NCBI GenBank assembly: GCA_028287235.1
Contig: JAQBQB010000018.1
Location: 62,001-126,000 of the forward strand
Source of the DNA: Gemmatimonadota bacterium
Lineage (GTDB): Bacteria > Gemmatimonadota > Gemmatimonadetes > Gemmatimonadales > Gemmatimonadaceae
Reading direction: 5' to 3'
DNA: 64,000 nucleotides
Shown: piece after piece, positions 17,586 through 26,972 of the stretch
How the letters are laid out: each line of letters begins with the position of its first letter
How positions within the stretch are numbered: the stretch's first letter is position 1
Made by a program: the position numbers and the translations under genes
Notes under the pieces: generated by a model
The model's database searches: none
What the model was told of the DNA's origin: nothing
Seen by the model: only the letters and a program-made list of their open reading frames with translations

Positions 17586-19036
17586 GGCGAGCCGGCGTAC
17601 ACGTAGTAGGTCTGACCCGACGCTTTTCCGACGCGATCGGCTTCGTCGCGCGTGGGATACGGGCCGAGGACGACGCGATAGACCGCGGTGCCGTCGGTCA
17701 CGTTCGTCACCACGCGCGCCGCCTCGCCGTTCACGTTGATCTTCGCCGCCTGCTCGCGTGCCTTCGTCTCGTTGAGGAGCGCCGCGAACGACACGGTGAA
17801 GCCGAGCTTCGCCGAATCGGGAGACGGGGCGGGTCGCGCGTGGACGACTGTGTCGGCTGCCGGCGGCGGCGCGACGTGCGCGCTCGTGTCCGTGTCCTTG
17901 GGCGCCGGCGGAGGCTGATCGAGCGATGCGGCGCGCGGACGGAGGCCGATCCAGACGAACGGATACCAGAAGTCGGATGCGCCGCCCGCGGCGCGCCGAA
18001 TCTCGCGCGGCGATGCGGCGCTGCCGAACGAGACGTCCGCACCGTCAAGCACCGCGACCGCACCGTCGGCGGCGACGAACGGCACGTCACTGCGCCAGGC
18101 CGAGCGCACGGTGCCCACGACTTTGTTCGCGCCGATGCCGACGATCCACACCGAGTCGCCGACCGCGGCGCGCACCAACACGTATCGGCCGAACGGATCG
18201 ACGCGCAGATCCCGCGGGCGCCCCGGCATCTCGATGCGCGCGGTGACACGATCCTGATATCGGTCGATGACGCTCACCGTCTGCGACGAATCCGTCAACA
18301 CGTACAACCGGTCGCCGCTCGGCGTCGACGCGACGGCGCGGATCAAGTGATCGAACGCGATGGGCTGACCCCTCGCCAGCGTCCGCGAGTGCACGCCCGT
18401 GAGCGTGCGTCCACCGGACAGGAAGTACACGCGGTCGCCGAGCGGCGCGCCGGTGCCGCTCGTGACGTTGGGCAGCAGCAGGGAATCGAGCACCTTCGTT
18501 TCGGGCGGATGCATGCGCCACACCCGAGCTGTCTCCCCCCGGCCGCCGAGCACGAGCAGTGTTCCGTTCAACTGCGGAAACACCGCGATGGCCGGCAGCG
18601 GCGTTTTGAATACGCCGTTGCCCGAGGGCGTGAAGCGGACGACGGCGCCGTCGGCGCCAACGCCGTAGATGGTGGTGCCGTCGACCGACACCAGCCCGCG
18701 CAGCTTGCCGCGGTTGGGGATGGTGACGGAGCCGACTCGCAGATCGAGCCAGAGCGGAAAGCCGCGCGTATCGACGGCGGCGATCAATCCGGCGTCAGCA
18801 TCGAAGGCGAGGACGCGATCGAGCGCCGGAGCGGCGTCGGTGGCGGTCCAGACGGTGGAGTCGACGTTGGGGTACGCCGTAACTCGCGCCACGCCCCCGT
18901 TCCGCGGCGACCGCAGCACGAGTGCGTCGGGTCCGCGCTGCGTCGGCGGCGACGAGCTGCGGGAAGCCGGAAGGTCGGAGCGATCGCTGCCCCTGCAAGC
19001 AGCGAGCGCGAGCGCAAACGCGATGAGCGAGCGCAC
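17582..19036 (-). CDS. Lipoprotein with beta-propeller-like body and C-terminal SPOR domain
   Basis: 484 residues from GTG at 19036. The signal peptide ends in ALALAAC, a lipobox. The middle (residues about 60-350) has repeating strands like a beta-propeller (YPNVDSTVWTATDAAP, DRLYVLTDSSQTVSVID, PRDLRVDPFGRYVLVR). A Pro-rich linker leads to a SPOR domain (about 410-484): FTVSFAALLNETKAREQAAK, then YRVVLGPYPTRDEADRVGK. Likely an outer-membrane-anchored, peptidoglycan-binding protein. It overlaps the membrane SPOR-like gene and thereby the smc transcript. Confidence 0.65.
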   Translation of the reverse strand: MRSLIAFALALAACRGSDRSDLPASRSSSPPTQRGPDALVLRSPRNGGVARVTAYPNVDSTVWTATDAAPALDRVLAFDADAGLIAAVDTRGFPLWLDLRVGSVTIPNRGKLRGLVSVDGTTIYGVGADGAVVRFTPSGNGVFKTPLPAIAVFPQLNGTLLVLGGRGETARVWRMHPPETKVLDSLLLPNVTSGTGAPLGDRVYFLSGGRTLTGVHSRTLARGQPIAFDHLIRAVASTPSGDRLYVLTDSSQTVSVIDRYQDRVTARIEMPGRPRDLRVDPFGRYVLVRAAVGDSVWIVGIGANKVVGTVRSAWRSDVPFVAADGAVAVLDGADVSFGSAASPREIRRAAGGASDFWYPFVWIGLRPRAASLDQPPPAPKDTDTSAHVAPPPAADTVVHARPAPSPDSAKLGFTVSFAALLNETKAREQAAKINVNGEAARVVTNVTDGTAVYRVVLGPYPTRDEADRVGKASGQTYYVYAGSP

Positions 19037-19091
19037 GGGACTAAGATAGTCTGTCGTGGGGGAAGTGCTGCTGCAGCGAGCAGTCACCGGC

Positions 19092-22000
19092 TTAAAAACT
19101 GGGCCAGAGGGACCACGTCCACACCCCTTTCCTCCCCACCTGATCGACCGGAATCGCGTAGTCCCACCGCACGATGGCGTAGTTGAACAGATTGAGCCGC
19201 AGGCCAAAGCCGTAGCTCCGCAGCGGGTAGCGCTGTTTCGCGATGTCGTAATTCGCCGGCCGAGCCCCGTACACGGACTGGCCGCGGGACCAAGCGAGGC
19301 CGGCGTCGTAGAAGAAGAGACCGTCGAGCGGCGGAAGCTCGCCAGGCAGGAAGCCGAGCTCCAGGTGGCGGATGAGCGGAAACCGGAGCTCGGCGTTGGC
19401 CACGGCGACGCGACTGCCGAGGAGTTGGACGGCGCTGCAGTTCGTGGGATTCGCGCCGATGACCGGGCAGCTCAGGTAGAAGGTGCTGTTGCGATCGTAG
19501 CCGCGCACGTAGTCGGGGCGCGCGATGTATTTCGGGAAAGCATTTTCGTCGGGGCCGATCGAGAGATCGGTGTAGAGGCGAGTGGCGAGCGTGAGGTAGT
19601 TGAAGAAGATCGGGTCGTAGCGGCGGTAGTCGGCGAGATATTGCACCCAGTCGTACGAGCCGGTGACCGGGCTGACTTGCAATCGGTATCGGCGACCCAT
19701 CACCGGGCCGGTGTACCCAAAGAGCGTGTTGTCGGAGACGAGCGCGACCTGACCATCGATGTAATTCAGCGTAGGATCGCGATGGGTGCTGTCGATCGAG
19801 TAAGCGCCGGCCGAGCTGCCGTTGAAGATCTTGCGCGTGACGAACGAGCGGCTGCGGTCGATGTTGTTGAAGCCGGCGCCGAACTCGACCCGCGTGAAGC
19901 GGCTGAGCGGATACGCCGTGACTCCGAACGCCTGCCGCGCGACGTACGTCGTGATTTCCTGGTTCTCGAGCGCGACGCCCGCGTCGCGGGTGTTCGACAG
20001 CGAGTCGGACGACAGGAAATAGTACGGCGCTTGCGACAGCACCGTGGAGTATTGCCAGCGGTTCGACAGGTTGGTGTAGCCGATGAACGCGCGCGCTTCG
20101 CTCGCGCGCCCGTTGATCTCGCCCGAGAGCGCGAGGTGGTTGTTGCCGAGCATGTCGCTCAGCACCACCGTCGTGCCGCCGAACACGCTGCGTCCGTAGG
20201 CGTCGGGCACGTAGCCGATGCTGGGGCGCGTGGCGTAGTCGGGTTGGAAGCGGACGTGGTAGGAGGCGGTGCGGAATTTCGTCGTGTCGGGGAGGCCGAT
20301 GTCGACAGAGTCGAGCAGGGCGGACACCGACACCGTTTTCACCGTGCTGTCGCCGCCGGGTGCTGCGGCGATCACGGGGCGCGGCGGCTCACGGTACGGC
20401 GCCTTCTTGAGCCCGCGCGGATTGTTCAGCGTCCAGATGGTGAACTTCGAGTCCTCGTAATACGTGAACGCCAACCGGTCGGCCGATCGCGCCCAGCTGA
20501 TCGACGGGCTGTACTCCGTGAGCGCCGAGACCGCGCCCGCGACGTTGGTGAGCTGGTAGTGTTCCTTGGCGTCGAGGTCGTAGAGAAAGATGTTCGCCGT
20601 GCCGTTCCGGTTGGACACGTAGGCGATCGACCGCCCGTCAGGCGCCCACTGCGGGTTGAGGTTCAACCCGGCTTGGCCTGGCAGCACCGTGATCGCGCGC
20701 GTCGCGACGTCCAGCACCGTGATCCGCCACGGCTTGAGGCGCAACAGATCCAGGCTGGCGCTGTCTCGGTCGCTGGCGAAGGCGATCGTCTTGCCGTCGG
20801 GCGACCACTGCGGCTGCAGGTCGCCGAACTTGTCGTTCGTGAGTCGCCGCAAGCCCGTGCCATCAGCGTTTACTATATAAAGATCTGTAATGCCGCCGAG
20901 GTTGCCGCTGAAGGCCAGTTGGCGGCCGTCGGGCGACCAGGTGGGGCTCGTCGCGCCTTCCAGGTCGAGGGCGAAGCGGCGCGTCTCCTTGTGCGTGCGC
21001 ACGTCGAACAGGTACAGCACGTCTTTGCCGTGGCGCTGGGCAGTCAGCGCGAGCGTGCGCCCGTCGGGCGAGAAGGCGCTCTGCGAGTAGAGCAGTCGCA
21101 GCTCCTCGAAATTCGGATCGAGCGCGCTCTTCACCAGCCGCGTGACGCGCTTGCCCGTCTCGCCGTCGGCGAGCCACAGGTCGATGAACACCTGGCCGCG
21201 CAGGAAGCTGCCGTTCGCCAGAAACGCGATCGTCTTCCCGTCGCTCGAGAGGGCCGGCGCGAGAAAGATCTCGCCGCCGCTCCGCTTGGGCGTGAGCAGC
21301 GGCTGGGCGAATCGCCGCGGACGGTCGAGCGTGCCGACGGCCGGAAGGAGGCGCGTTTGCAGATCCTCGCGCCATTCGTCGCCCAGGTCCTCGAACGAGA
21401 TGCCGAGCTCGCGGCGGAACGCGCGCTCCACGCCCACGCTCGGCACCGCGTTCATGATCTGGCCAATGACCTCGTCGCCCCACTTCTGGCCGATGTACGC
21501 CCAGAGCGAATGCCCGTAGCGGTACGGGAAGTACTGGTCGGGGTCGTCGGTGAGCTGCTTGATCGTGGGGATCTTGCCATTGAGCGCCGCGTCGCGCATC
21601 CACGACGTCGTGAACGCGTCGTCGGGTCCGAGCGACAGGTATTCGGCCATGCCTTCGGCGAACCAAAGCGGCGGGAGGAACTGGGAGAGTGCCCCGAGGC
21701 CGTTGCCCGCCTTGCCGCGCGCGAAGATGTCGTACTGGAAGGCGTGCACCATCTCGTGCATGAGCACGTGCTCGAAGCTCTTGTAGTCGCCGGTGAAGTT
21801 GAGGAGCATGCGGTGGCGGAGCGCTTCCGTCACGCCGCTCGTGACTTCACCCAGGTCGCCCGTGACATTGTTCTGCCCGAAGTCCGCGCGCGACGCGAAG
21901 AGCATGATCGGCTTCTTCTCGCGGAACTGATGGTCGAGCATGCGCGAGAGCCGGGCGTACGCGCGCTCGGCCATCCGCGCCGCGTCGACCGTGGCCTTCC

Positions 22001-22175
22001 GCTCTTCGGGGTAGTGATAGATGAGGAAGTGTTCGGTCTCGAGGATCTCCCACTTGAACCGGTCGTACTGCACCTGGTTCTGACCGAAATAGTTCTGCGC
22101 CGCGGCGGGCGTACCTCCGGCGACGAGGAGCGCGAGACTCGCGACGAATCGCAGACTCCCGCGCCCGAAACTCAC
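19092..22175 (-). CDS. Gluzincin-like metalloprotease, TolB propeller and BamA-like beta-barrel fusion
   Basis: 1027 residues from GTG at 22175, overlapping the rsfS stop (GTGA). A signal peptide ends near PAAAQ. Residues about 45-250 are a peptidase-MA-like domain with HEMVH (H140, E141, H144) and the third ligand in WFAEGMAEYL (E174). Residues about 320-640 carry TolB/PD40 propeller repeats (SPDGRTLALTA, WSPDGRQLAFSG, WSPDGKTIAFAS, WAPDGRSIAYVS). The last 330 or so residues look like an outer-membrane barrel of BamA/TamA type, ending in DQVGRKGVWTWSLWPSF with a terminal Phe. The zinc site appears intact. The role is unknown; processing or folding of surface proteins is a guess. Confidence 0.75.
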   Translation of the reverse strand: MSFGRGSLRFVASLALLVAGGTPAAAQNYFGQNQVQYDRFKWEILETEHFLIYHYPEERKATVDAARMAERAYARLSRMLDHQFREKKPIMLFASRADFGQNNVTGDLGEVTSGVTEALRHRMLLNFTGDYKSFEHVLMHEMVHAFQYDIFARGKAGNGLGALSQFLPPLWFAEGMAEYLSLGPDDAFTTSWMRDAALNGKIPTIKQLTDDPDQYFPYRYGHSLWAYIGQKWGDEVIGQIMNAVPSVGVERAFRRELGISFEDLGDEWREDLQTRLLPAVGTLDRPRRFAQPLLTPKRSGGEIFLAPALSSDGKTIAFLANGSFLRGQVFIDLWLADGETGKRVTRLVKSALDPNFEELRLLYSQSAFSPDGRTLALTAQRHGKDVLYLFDVRTHKETRRFALDLEGATSPTWSPDGRQLAFSGNLGGITDLYIVNADGTGLRRLTNDKFGDLQPQWSPDGKTIAFASDRDSASLDLLRLKPWRITVLDVATRAITVLPGQAGLNLNPQWAPDGRSIAYVSNRNGTANIFLYDLDAKEHYQLTNVAGAVSALTEYSPSISWARSADRLAFTYYEDSKFTIWTLNNPRGLKKAPYREPPRPVIAAAPGGDSTVKTVSVSALLDSVDIGLPDTTKFRTASYHVRFQPDYATRPSIGYVPDAYGRSVFGGTTVVLSDMLGNNHLALSGEINGRASEARAFIGYTNLSNRWQYSTVLSQAPYYFLSSDSLSNTRDAGVALENQEITTYVARQAFGVTAYPLSRFTRVEFGAGFNNIDRSRSFVTRKIFNGSSAGAYSIDSTHRDPTLNYIDGQVALVSDNTLFGYTGPVMGRRYRLQVSPVTGSYDWVQYLADYRRYDPIFFNYLTLATRLYTDLSIGPDENAFPKYIARPDYVRGYDRNSTFYLSCPVIGANPTNCSAVQLLGSRVAVANAELRFPLIRHLELGFLPGELPPLDGLFFYDAGLAWSRGQSVYGARPANYDIAKQRYPLRSYGFGLRLNLFNYAIVRWDYAIPVDQVGRKGVWTWSLWPSF

Positions 22176-22567
22176 GCACCCGTTCCCTTGTCGCCCTCGA
22201 CCGGGATTTGCTCCGCATCGGCCCAGAGGCGCTCGAGCTGATAGAAGTTGCGCAGCGTCGGATGGAAGATGTGCACGACGAAGTCGACGAAATCCACCAG
22301 CACCCACCGTCCCTTCTCGAGCCCTTCGACGTGGTTCGCGCGGAAGCCTTCTTTCTTCATCTCCTCCATGATGTGTTCGCCGATCGCGCGGGCATGCGTG
22401 TCGGACGTTCCACTGGCGATGAGGAAGAAGTCGGTCATGTCGGTCACCCCGCGAAGATCGAGGAGGACGACGTCGAGCGCTTTGGTGTCGAGCGCGATTT
22501 GCGCGGCGCGCTGTACGAGGGCGAGAGAGTTGGAGGTCTTGGAAGTCGTCGCGGTATTCGATGGCAT
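22172..22567 (-). CDS. rsfS: Ribosomal silencing factor RsfS
   Basis: 131 residues from ATG at 22567. RsfS (DUF143) binds uL14 and blocks subunit joining during starvation. The family core is clear: ALDVVLLDLRGVTDMTDFF, LIASGTSDTHARAIGEHI, GRWVLVDFVDFVVHIFHP and FYQLERLWADA. The nearest AAGGAG lies 16 bases upstream, rather far. The downstream gene starts inside its stop codon. Confidence 0.95.
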   Translation of the reverse strand: MPSNTATTSKTSNSLALVQRAAQIALDTKALDVVLLDLRGVTDMTDFFLIASGTSDTHARAIGEHIMEEMKKEGFRANHVEGLEKGRWVLVDFVDFVVHIFHPTLRNFYQLERLWADAEQIPVEGDKGTGA

Positions 22568-22830
22568 GAAGTCGGGCTCGGTGCTCCTTGATCGTGACGG
22601 GGCCGGCCGCGAGGGCCGCTCCCGTAGAATAACGCGCTGACCAGCCTTTGTAGAGCTTTGTGGGGCTTTGGAGTGCGCGTCGAAGGTGATACCCCGAAGC
22701 CGGGTTTTTCGGCCCCCACGAGCGTCGCCGATCGAATAGCTGAGGCTGACCAAGCTCCGTCGGCCCAAAGCCTGCCATTACGCGCGGGTTGAACGCGCAA
22801 CCCACTCACTGCCGAACGAGGAACGCAGCA

Positions 22831-23322
22831 ATGGAACTGGAAACCCTCAAAGACCTGTACGTCGACGAGCTCAAGGACCTGTATAGCGCCGAGAATCAGA
22901 TTCTCAAGGCGCTTCCCCGTATGATCAAGGTGTCGACCCATCCGCAGCTCAAGAGGGCGTTCACGACCCACGAGCGGCAGACGCGCGAGCACGTGAAGCG
23001 CCTCGAGCGCATCTGCAAGGAGCTCGGTGTGTCGCCCAAGGGAAAGAAGTGCGAGGGCATGGAAGGCCTGCTCAAGGAGGGCAAGAGCCTCATTGCCGAA
23101 AAGCCCGATCCCGAGGTGCTCGATGCCGGCCTGCTCTCCGCCGCGCAGCACGTGGAGCACTACGAGATGGCCGGCTACGGAACGGTGCGTACCTATGCGC
23201 GCCAGCTCGGCTACGAGAACCAGGCGGAGCTGCTCCAGCGGACGCTGAATGAGGAAGGGGAGACGGACCATCTCCTCACCGCGCTGGCCGAGAGCTCGAT
23301 CAACGTCGACGCCGAAGAGTAG
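22831..23322 (+). CDS. Ferritin-like DUF892 (YciE/YciF-type) protein
   Basis: 163 residues from ATG at 22831, with GAGGAA (22818-22823) upstream. It is an all-helical ferritin-like fold: TLKDLYVDELKDLYSAENQ, then HERQTREHVKRLERI, LDAGLLSAAQHVEHYEMAGY and LNEEGETDHLLTALAE. Glu and His residues are spaced as di-iron ligands (E..E..H and E..E..H type). YciF proteins are stress-induced and of unsettled function. It stands alone between divergent rsfS and the convergent permease. A GGGTT/AACCC inverted repeat (22786-22803) lies 28 bases upstream of the start. Confidence 0.9.
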   Translation: MELETLKDLYVDELKDLYSAENQILKALPRMIKVSTHPQLKRAFTTHERQTREHVKRLERICKELGVSPKGKKCEGMEGLLKEGKSLIAEKPDPEVLDAGLLSAAQHVEHYEMAGYGTVRTYARQLGYENQAELLQRTLNEEGETDHLLTALAESSINVDAEE

Positions 23323-23336
23323 TTCGACGCGGCGCG

Positions 23337-24581
23337 CTATCTCCTGATCAGCACTCTTCGCTCGTCGTCATCGCGCTCGCCGAGAAATTCGCCGAGCGCG
23401 GCGAGCGACGCAATGTTGTCGCAGAAGATCTTGAGTGTCGCCATCAACGGCACGGCGACGAACGCGCCGGGCACGCCCCAGATCCAGAAGAAAAACGTCA
23501 GGCCAACGAAGATCGCCACCGGGTTGAGCGTGAGCCGGTGGCCGAGGAGCATCGGCGTCACGAGGTTCGCCTGCACGAGGTTCACCGCGAGAAAGCTCGC
23601 CGGCACGAGCAGCGCATGGCCCACGGTGTCGAAGGTCGTGAGGCCGGCGAGCCCGAGAATTATCACCGCGGCGAGCGCGCCAAGATACGGAATGAACTCC
23701 AGGCACGCGATCAGCGCGCCCCAGAGCGCGGGGCTCGGCATCTTGAGCAGCCAGAGCACCAGGGCGAGGACGGCGCCCTCGACGAGGTTGACGATGAACG
23801 CCGTCGACAGATAGGCCGAGACGGCCGCCTCGGTCGCCCGCGCGATCTCGACGGCCTTTCGCTTGTCGCCCGAGTGCGGAAGCACCTTGATGAACTTCTG
23901 AAGAAAGAGGTCGCCGCCGGCGAGCAGGAAGTACAGCAGGATCACGATCTCGAGAATCGCCGCGACGAGCTTCTGCGTGGTGCCGAAGATGCGCGACGAG
24001 ATCGTGGGCCCCGTGTTCACCACCACCTGTCGCGGCGGCCGCTGTCCCGCGGAGTCGCCCAGTGTTCCTGCCGCGCGCTCGACCTGGTTCGTGGCGTTCT
24101 GCACGGGACGGATGAGCTTTCGCAGCTTCTTGTTGGCATTCGCCAACGTCTCCGGAGCGGTTGCGGCAAACTGCTGCGCCGGTCCGGCGAGCGCGTACAC
24201 GCCGCCGCCCACCGCCCCGAGCAGCACCGCCACCACGATCGCCGCGCCGGCCGGTGTCGGGATCTTCACGCGCGCCAGCGCTCGCAGCACGGGGCTCAAC
24301 AGAAAGTTGAGCAGAATCGCGAAGACGATCGGGATGAAGAAGTCGCGCGCGAAATAGAGCGTGTACAGCACCGCCAGCACGGCGAGCACCATGACGCTCG
24401 CCGACCGCGCGCCGAGGGTCTCGACCGCCGCTTCGGTGCGCGAGAGATCGGGCGCCGGCTCGCCATGCTCGCCAACGTACCCGCGGTCCGCCGAATCGAC
24501 GTTCGGCGTCAAGACCGAGCCGGCCGATCGCGCCGCGCGGGCCGCGATGTCGGCCACTACACCCGATTCATCCTGTGTCAT
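23337..24581 (-). CDS. AI-2E-family (UPF0118/PerM-type) transporter
   Basis: 414 residues from ATG at 24581. About eight membrane segments: two near residues 65-115, one around 120, and the rest in 200-385, ending with FVGLTFFFWIWGVPGAFVAVPLMA, the family's C-terminal pattern. The N-terminal 60 residues are an extra cytoplasmic stretch. Family members include AI-2 exporters and Na+(Li+)/H+ antiporters, so the substrate is open. It is convergent with the ferritin-like gene, with 14 bases between stops. Confidence 0.88.
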   Translation of the reverse strand: MTQDESGVVADIAARAARSAGSVLTPNVDSADRGYVGEHGEPAPDLSRTEAAVETLGARSASVMVLAVLAVLYTLYFARDFFIPIVFAILLNFLLSPVLRALARVKIPTPAGAAIVVAVLLGAVGGGVYALAGPAQQFAATAPETLANANKKLRKLIRPVQNATNQVERAAGTLGDSAGQRPPRQVVVNTGPTISSRIFGTTQKLVAAILEIVILLYFLLAGGDLFLQKFIKVLPHSGDKRKAVEIARATEAAVSAYLSTAFIVNLVEGAVLALVLWLLKMPSPALWGALIACLEFIPYLGALAAVIILGLAGLTTFDTVGHALLVPASFLAVNLVQANLVTPMLLGHRLTLNPVAIFVGLTFFFWIWGVPGAFVAVPLMATLKIFCDNIASLAALGEFLGERDDDERRVLIRR

Positions 24582-24603
24582 TCATGCTCCATGTCTCAAA
24601 CGA

Positions 24604-24631
24604 CAAAGACCCCGACACGTCGGGGTCTTTG
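24604..24631 (-). terminator. Terminator of the rpsF-rpsR-DUF2232-rplI operon
   Basis: A perfect 12-bp stem, CAAAGACCCCGA pairing with TCGGGGTCTTTG, around a CACG loop, 43 bases after the rplI stop. Read on the minus strand it is followed by TCGTTT. The symmetrical hairpin also lies upstream of the permease gene. Confidence 0.85.
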
Positions 24632-24673
24632 CCGTAATCAGATCGCAACCGACAGCTGCGCCCTCACTCCTGA

Positions 24674-25117
24674 CTACTGCTTGATGACCCAGACGCGCAC
24701 TTCCGGCTTCACGTCGGCGTGCAAGCGAACCGGCACGCGATAGACGCCGAGCGCCTTGATCGGCTCGTGCAGGTCGATCTGACGCTTCTCGATGTGGAAG
24801 CCCTGCTTCTCGAGCTCCACCTGAATGTCCGCGGACGTCACGGAACCAAACAGCTTGCCCTCTTCGCCGACGCGCGCCGAGAAGGTGAGCGAGACCTGCT
24901 CGAGCTTTTCGGCGATCGAGCTCGCCGCGCCGCGGCGCTCGTTTTCAGCCGCGTCGAGCCGGTCGCGCTCCTGCTTGATGCGCTTGAGGTTGCCCGGCGT
25001 CGCCTCGTAGGCGAGCCCGTGCGGGAGCAGATAGTTGCGCGCGTAGCCCGACTTCACCTTCACTACGTCGCCCGGAGAGCCGAGGTTCTCGACTGCCTGG
25101 CGGAGAATGATTTCCAT
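24674..25117 (-). CDS. rplI: 50S ribosomal protein bL9
   Basis: 147 residues from ATG at 25117, with GGAG a few bases upstream. The N-terminal domain has EIILRQAVENLGSPGDVVKVKSGYARNYLLPHGLA in two adjoining signature pieces. The connecting helix runs about 40-75, and the C-terminal domain has LFGSVTSADI. The length is normal. It is the last gene of the operon that starts with rpsF. Confidence 0.97.
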   Translation of the reverse strand: MEIILRQAVENLGSPGDVVKVKSGYARNYLLPHGLAYEATPGNLKRIKQERDRLDAAENERRGAASSIAEKLEQVSLTFSARVGEEGKLFGSVTSADIQVELEKQGFHIEKRQIDLHEPIKALGVYRVPVRLHADVKPEVRVWVIKQ

Positions 25118-25152
25118 GATTGACTCCGATCGATTTAGAAAAGTCTAAAAAC

Positions 25153-26262
25153 CTACGGTGTGGAGCGCGCGCGGCTGCGCCAATCCGCCCAGGTGTCGCC
25201 CAGTCCCAACGCGAGCGACGCGACGCCGGCCATGATGAAGGCCAGCACCGCGAACACGTTGAGGAACGGCAGACAGAGCATGATGAAGCCGACCCCGAGC
25301 GTGATACCGAGGCTCCCTGGCGCCATGAACCAGGTGAGCACTCCGAATCCGCGCACGGCGTAGAGCGCACCGAAAAAGACGAGGAGATTCTTTCCCGCAC
25401 CGCGCATGCTGGTGAGGGTGGGAACGAGCATGATCGTCAACCCGACGATCAGCCCCCAGACGAGTTGGTCGTTGAAGCGAAATTCACGAAGCGGGCGAAG
25501 CGGGGCGCCGAGACGCGCGCGTCCGAGCCGGTGGTACGTGGCCCAGGCGAGCGCCAACGCCGCGAGCGACTGCAGCGCGAGAAGAGCAGGGAAGACGGCG
25601 AGTCCCCACCCCGACAGCACGGTGAGCTCCTTGTCCGTTTCCGCCGGCAGCTCGGCCAACTTCGGCACTTTGGCGGAAAGGTCGGCCCACTCCTTCGGGT
25701 GCGATTGGATGACGGCGTTCAACATCGCCATGGTCTCCGTGTTGCGGCGCGTGAATTCCGCGGCAACCGTCTTGGACGCCTGACGCAGCGTCACCGGACC
25801 GATGAGACTCATGACCATCGCCAGCACCATCGTGATGCCGAGCGCGAGCAACGATCGAACGAAGAGCGGACGACGCAGGCTGAAGAGGCACACCAGCCCG
25901 AACGATCCGGCGAGCAGCAGACTCCAGCCGCGCACGAGATTGTAGAACGGGCTGGGCGCGGCGCCGGCTTGCATCGTCATCAACGTCGCGATGGCGACCC
26001 ACGCCACCGCCATGAACGCGCGGCCGCCCGCCCACCAGCCCACGAGCGCGCAGGTCGCCACCGCCGGAACGAACAGCAACATCGTCTGATCGATCGGCAA
26101 CAGCGCTTTCAACTGCGGAATCGTGGGAATGAACAGGAACGCGACGATCGCGAGCAGGAGCTTTCCCCACCCACGTTCGGTCGGCGCCGACGGCGCCACC
26201 GGTCCCGCGCTGGGCGGGATGGTCACGTCGATCGACGGCACGGGCGCGTCCGGCAGCGTCAT
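25153..26262 (-). CDS. DUF2232 (YybS-like) integral membrane protein
   Basis: 369 residues from ATG at 26262, 3 bases after rpsR. About eight hydrophobic segments start at residue 34 (LLLAIVAFLFIPTIP) and end near 350 (LAFIMAGVASLALGLG). The C-terminal half resembles DUF2232/YybS proteins, which in many bacteria sit between rpsR and rplI exactly as here. The function of the family is unknown. The N-terminal 30 residues are Pro-rich and probably cytoplasmic. Confidence 0.75.
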   Translation of the reverse strand: MTLPDAPVPSIDVTIPPSAGPVAPSAPTERGWGKLLLAIVAFLFIPTIPQLKALLPIDQTMLLFVPAVATCALVGWWAGGRAFMAVAWVAIATLMTMQAGAAPSPFYNLVRGWSLLLAGSFGLVCLFSLRRPLFVRSLLALGITMVLAMVMSLIGPVTLRQASKTVAAEFTRRNTETMAMLNAVIQSHPKEWADLSAKVPKLAELPAETDKELTVLSGWGLAVFPALLALQSLAALALAWATYHRLGRARLGAPLRPLREFRFNDQLVWGLIVGLTIMLVPTLTSMRGAGKNLLVFFGALYAVRGFGVLTWFMAPGSLGITLGVGFIMLCLPFLNVFAVLAFIMAGVASLALGLGDTWADWRSRARSTP

Positions 26263-26265
26263 GCG

Positions 26266-26487
26266 TTACGCCTGCAGCCCGCGGATGTACGGGATGATGG
26301 CGAGGTAGCGGGCGCGCTTGATCGCCGTCGACAGCTGGCGCTGGTGACGGGCGCACACGCCGCTCAAGCGGCTCGGCAAAATCTTGCCGTGATCGGTGAT
26401 GAAGCGGCCGAGCGTGCGATCGTCCTTGTAGTCGACGAAGCGGACGCGGGTCTCGCAGAATGGGCAGGTCTTGTTTGGGCGTCTCAT
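26266..26487 (-). CDS. rpsR: 30S ribosomal protein bS18
   Basis: 73 residues from ATG at 26487. The N-terminus [11 protein letters not shown] has the CxxC of the zinc-binding form, with a further Cys in SGVCARHQR. The ending RYLAIIPYI is standard. It lies 3 bases downstream of rpsF. Confidence 0.97.
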   Translation of the reverse strand: MRRPNKTCPFCETRVRFVDYKDDRTLGRFITDHGKILPSRLSGVCARHQRQLSTAIKRARYLAIIPYIRGLQA

Positions 26488-26490
26488 AGT

Positions 26491-26856
26491 CTACTCCTCG
26501 TCCTCGTCGTCGTCATCGCGGCGAGCGCGGGCCAGGGCCAGCTCTTCCTCGGACATCGGCGGTGCGCCGACTTCGTGCTCGAAGAGCGTGATGAGGTGGC
26601 GGATGATGCCGTCCTCGAGCTTGATCGCACGCTCGTACTCGGGCAGCGCAGTGGGCTCGGCGCCGAAGCGCGCGATCACGTAGTAGCCGGACTCACGACG
26701 TCCGATGGGATACGCGAGCTGGCGGCGGCCCCAGTGATTCAGCGTGAGGTCCCCGGGGTTGCCGAGGAGACCGTGGAACTTACCGAGCTTGTCGGTGATG
26801 GCGGCGTCTTCGAGCGCTGAGTCGAAGACGTAGACCGCCTCATATTGGCGCGTCAT
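26491..26856 (-). CDS. rpsF: 30S ribosomal protein bS6
   Basis: 121 residues from ATG at 26856. The motifs RQYEAVYVFDSAL, HWGRRQLAYPIGRRESGYYV and EDGIIRHLITL define bS6. The C-terminus is an acidic Asp/Glu run. It is the first gene of the operon and has a strong promoter 117-145 bases upstream, leaving a leader that could hold the usual S6:S18 feedback site, which I cannot fold with confidence. Confidence 0.97.
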   Translation of the reverse strand: MTRQYEAVYVFDSALEDAAITDKLGKFHGLLGNPGDLTLNHWGRRQLAYPIGRRESGYYVIARFGAEPTALPEYERAIKLEDGIIRHLITLFEHEVGAPPMSEEELALARARRDDDDEDEE

Positions 26857-26972
26857 GCGTTGGCAATCCTCCCTTTGGTCATAGCCGCCTCTCGCTGGTT
26901 GCCTGAGCGAAAGGAGGGGAAGTTGTTCGGCGGTGGCCGCTGAGCGCGGCACCCGTTCCGATGGAACCCCTA

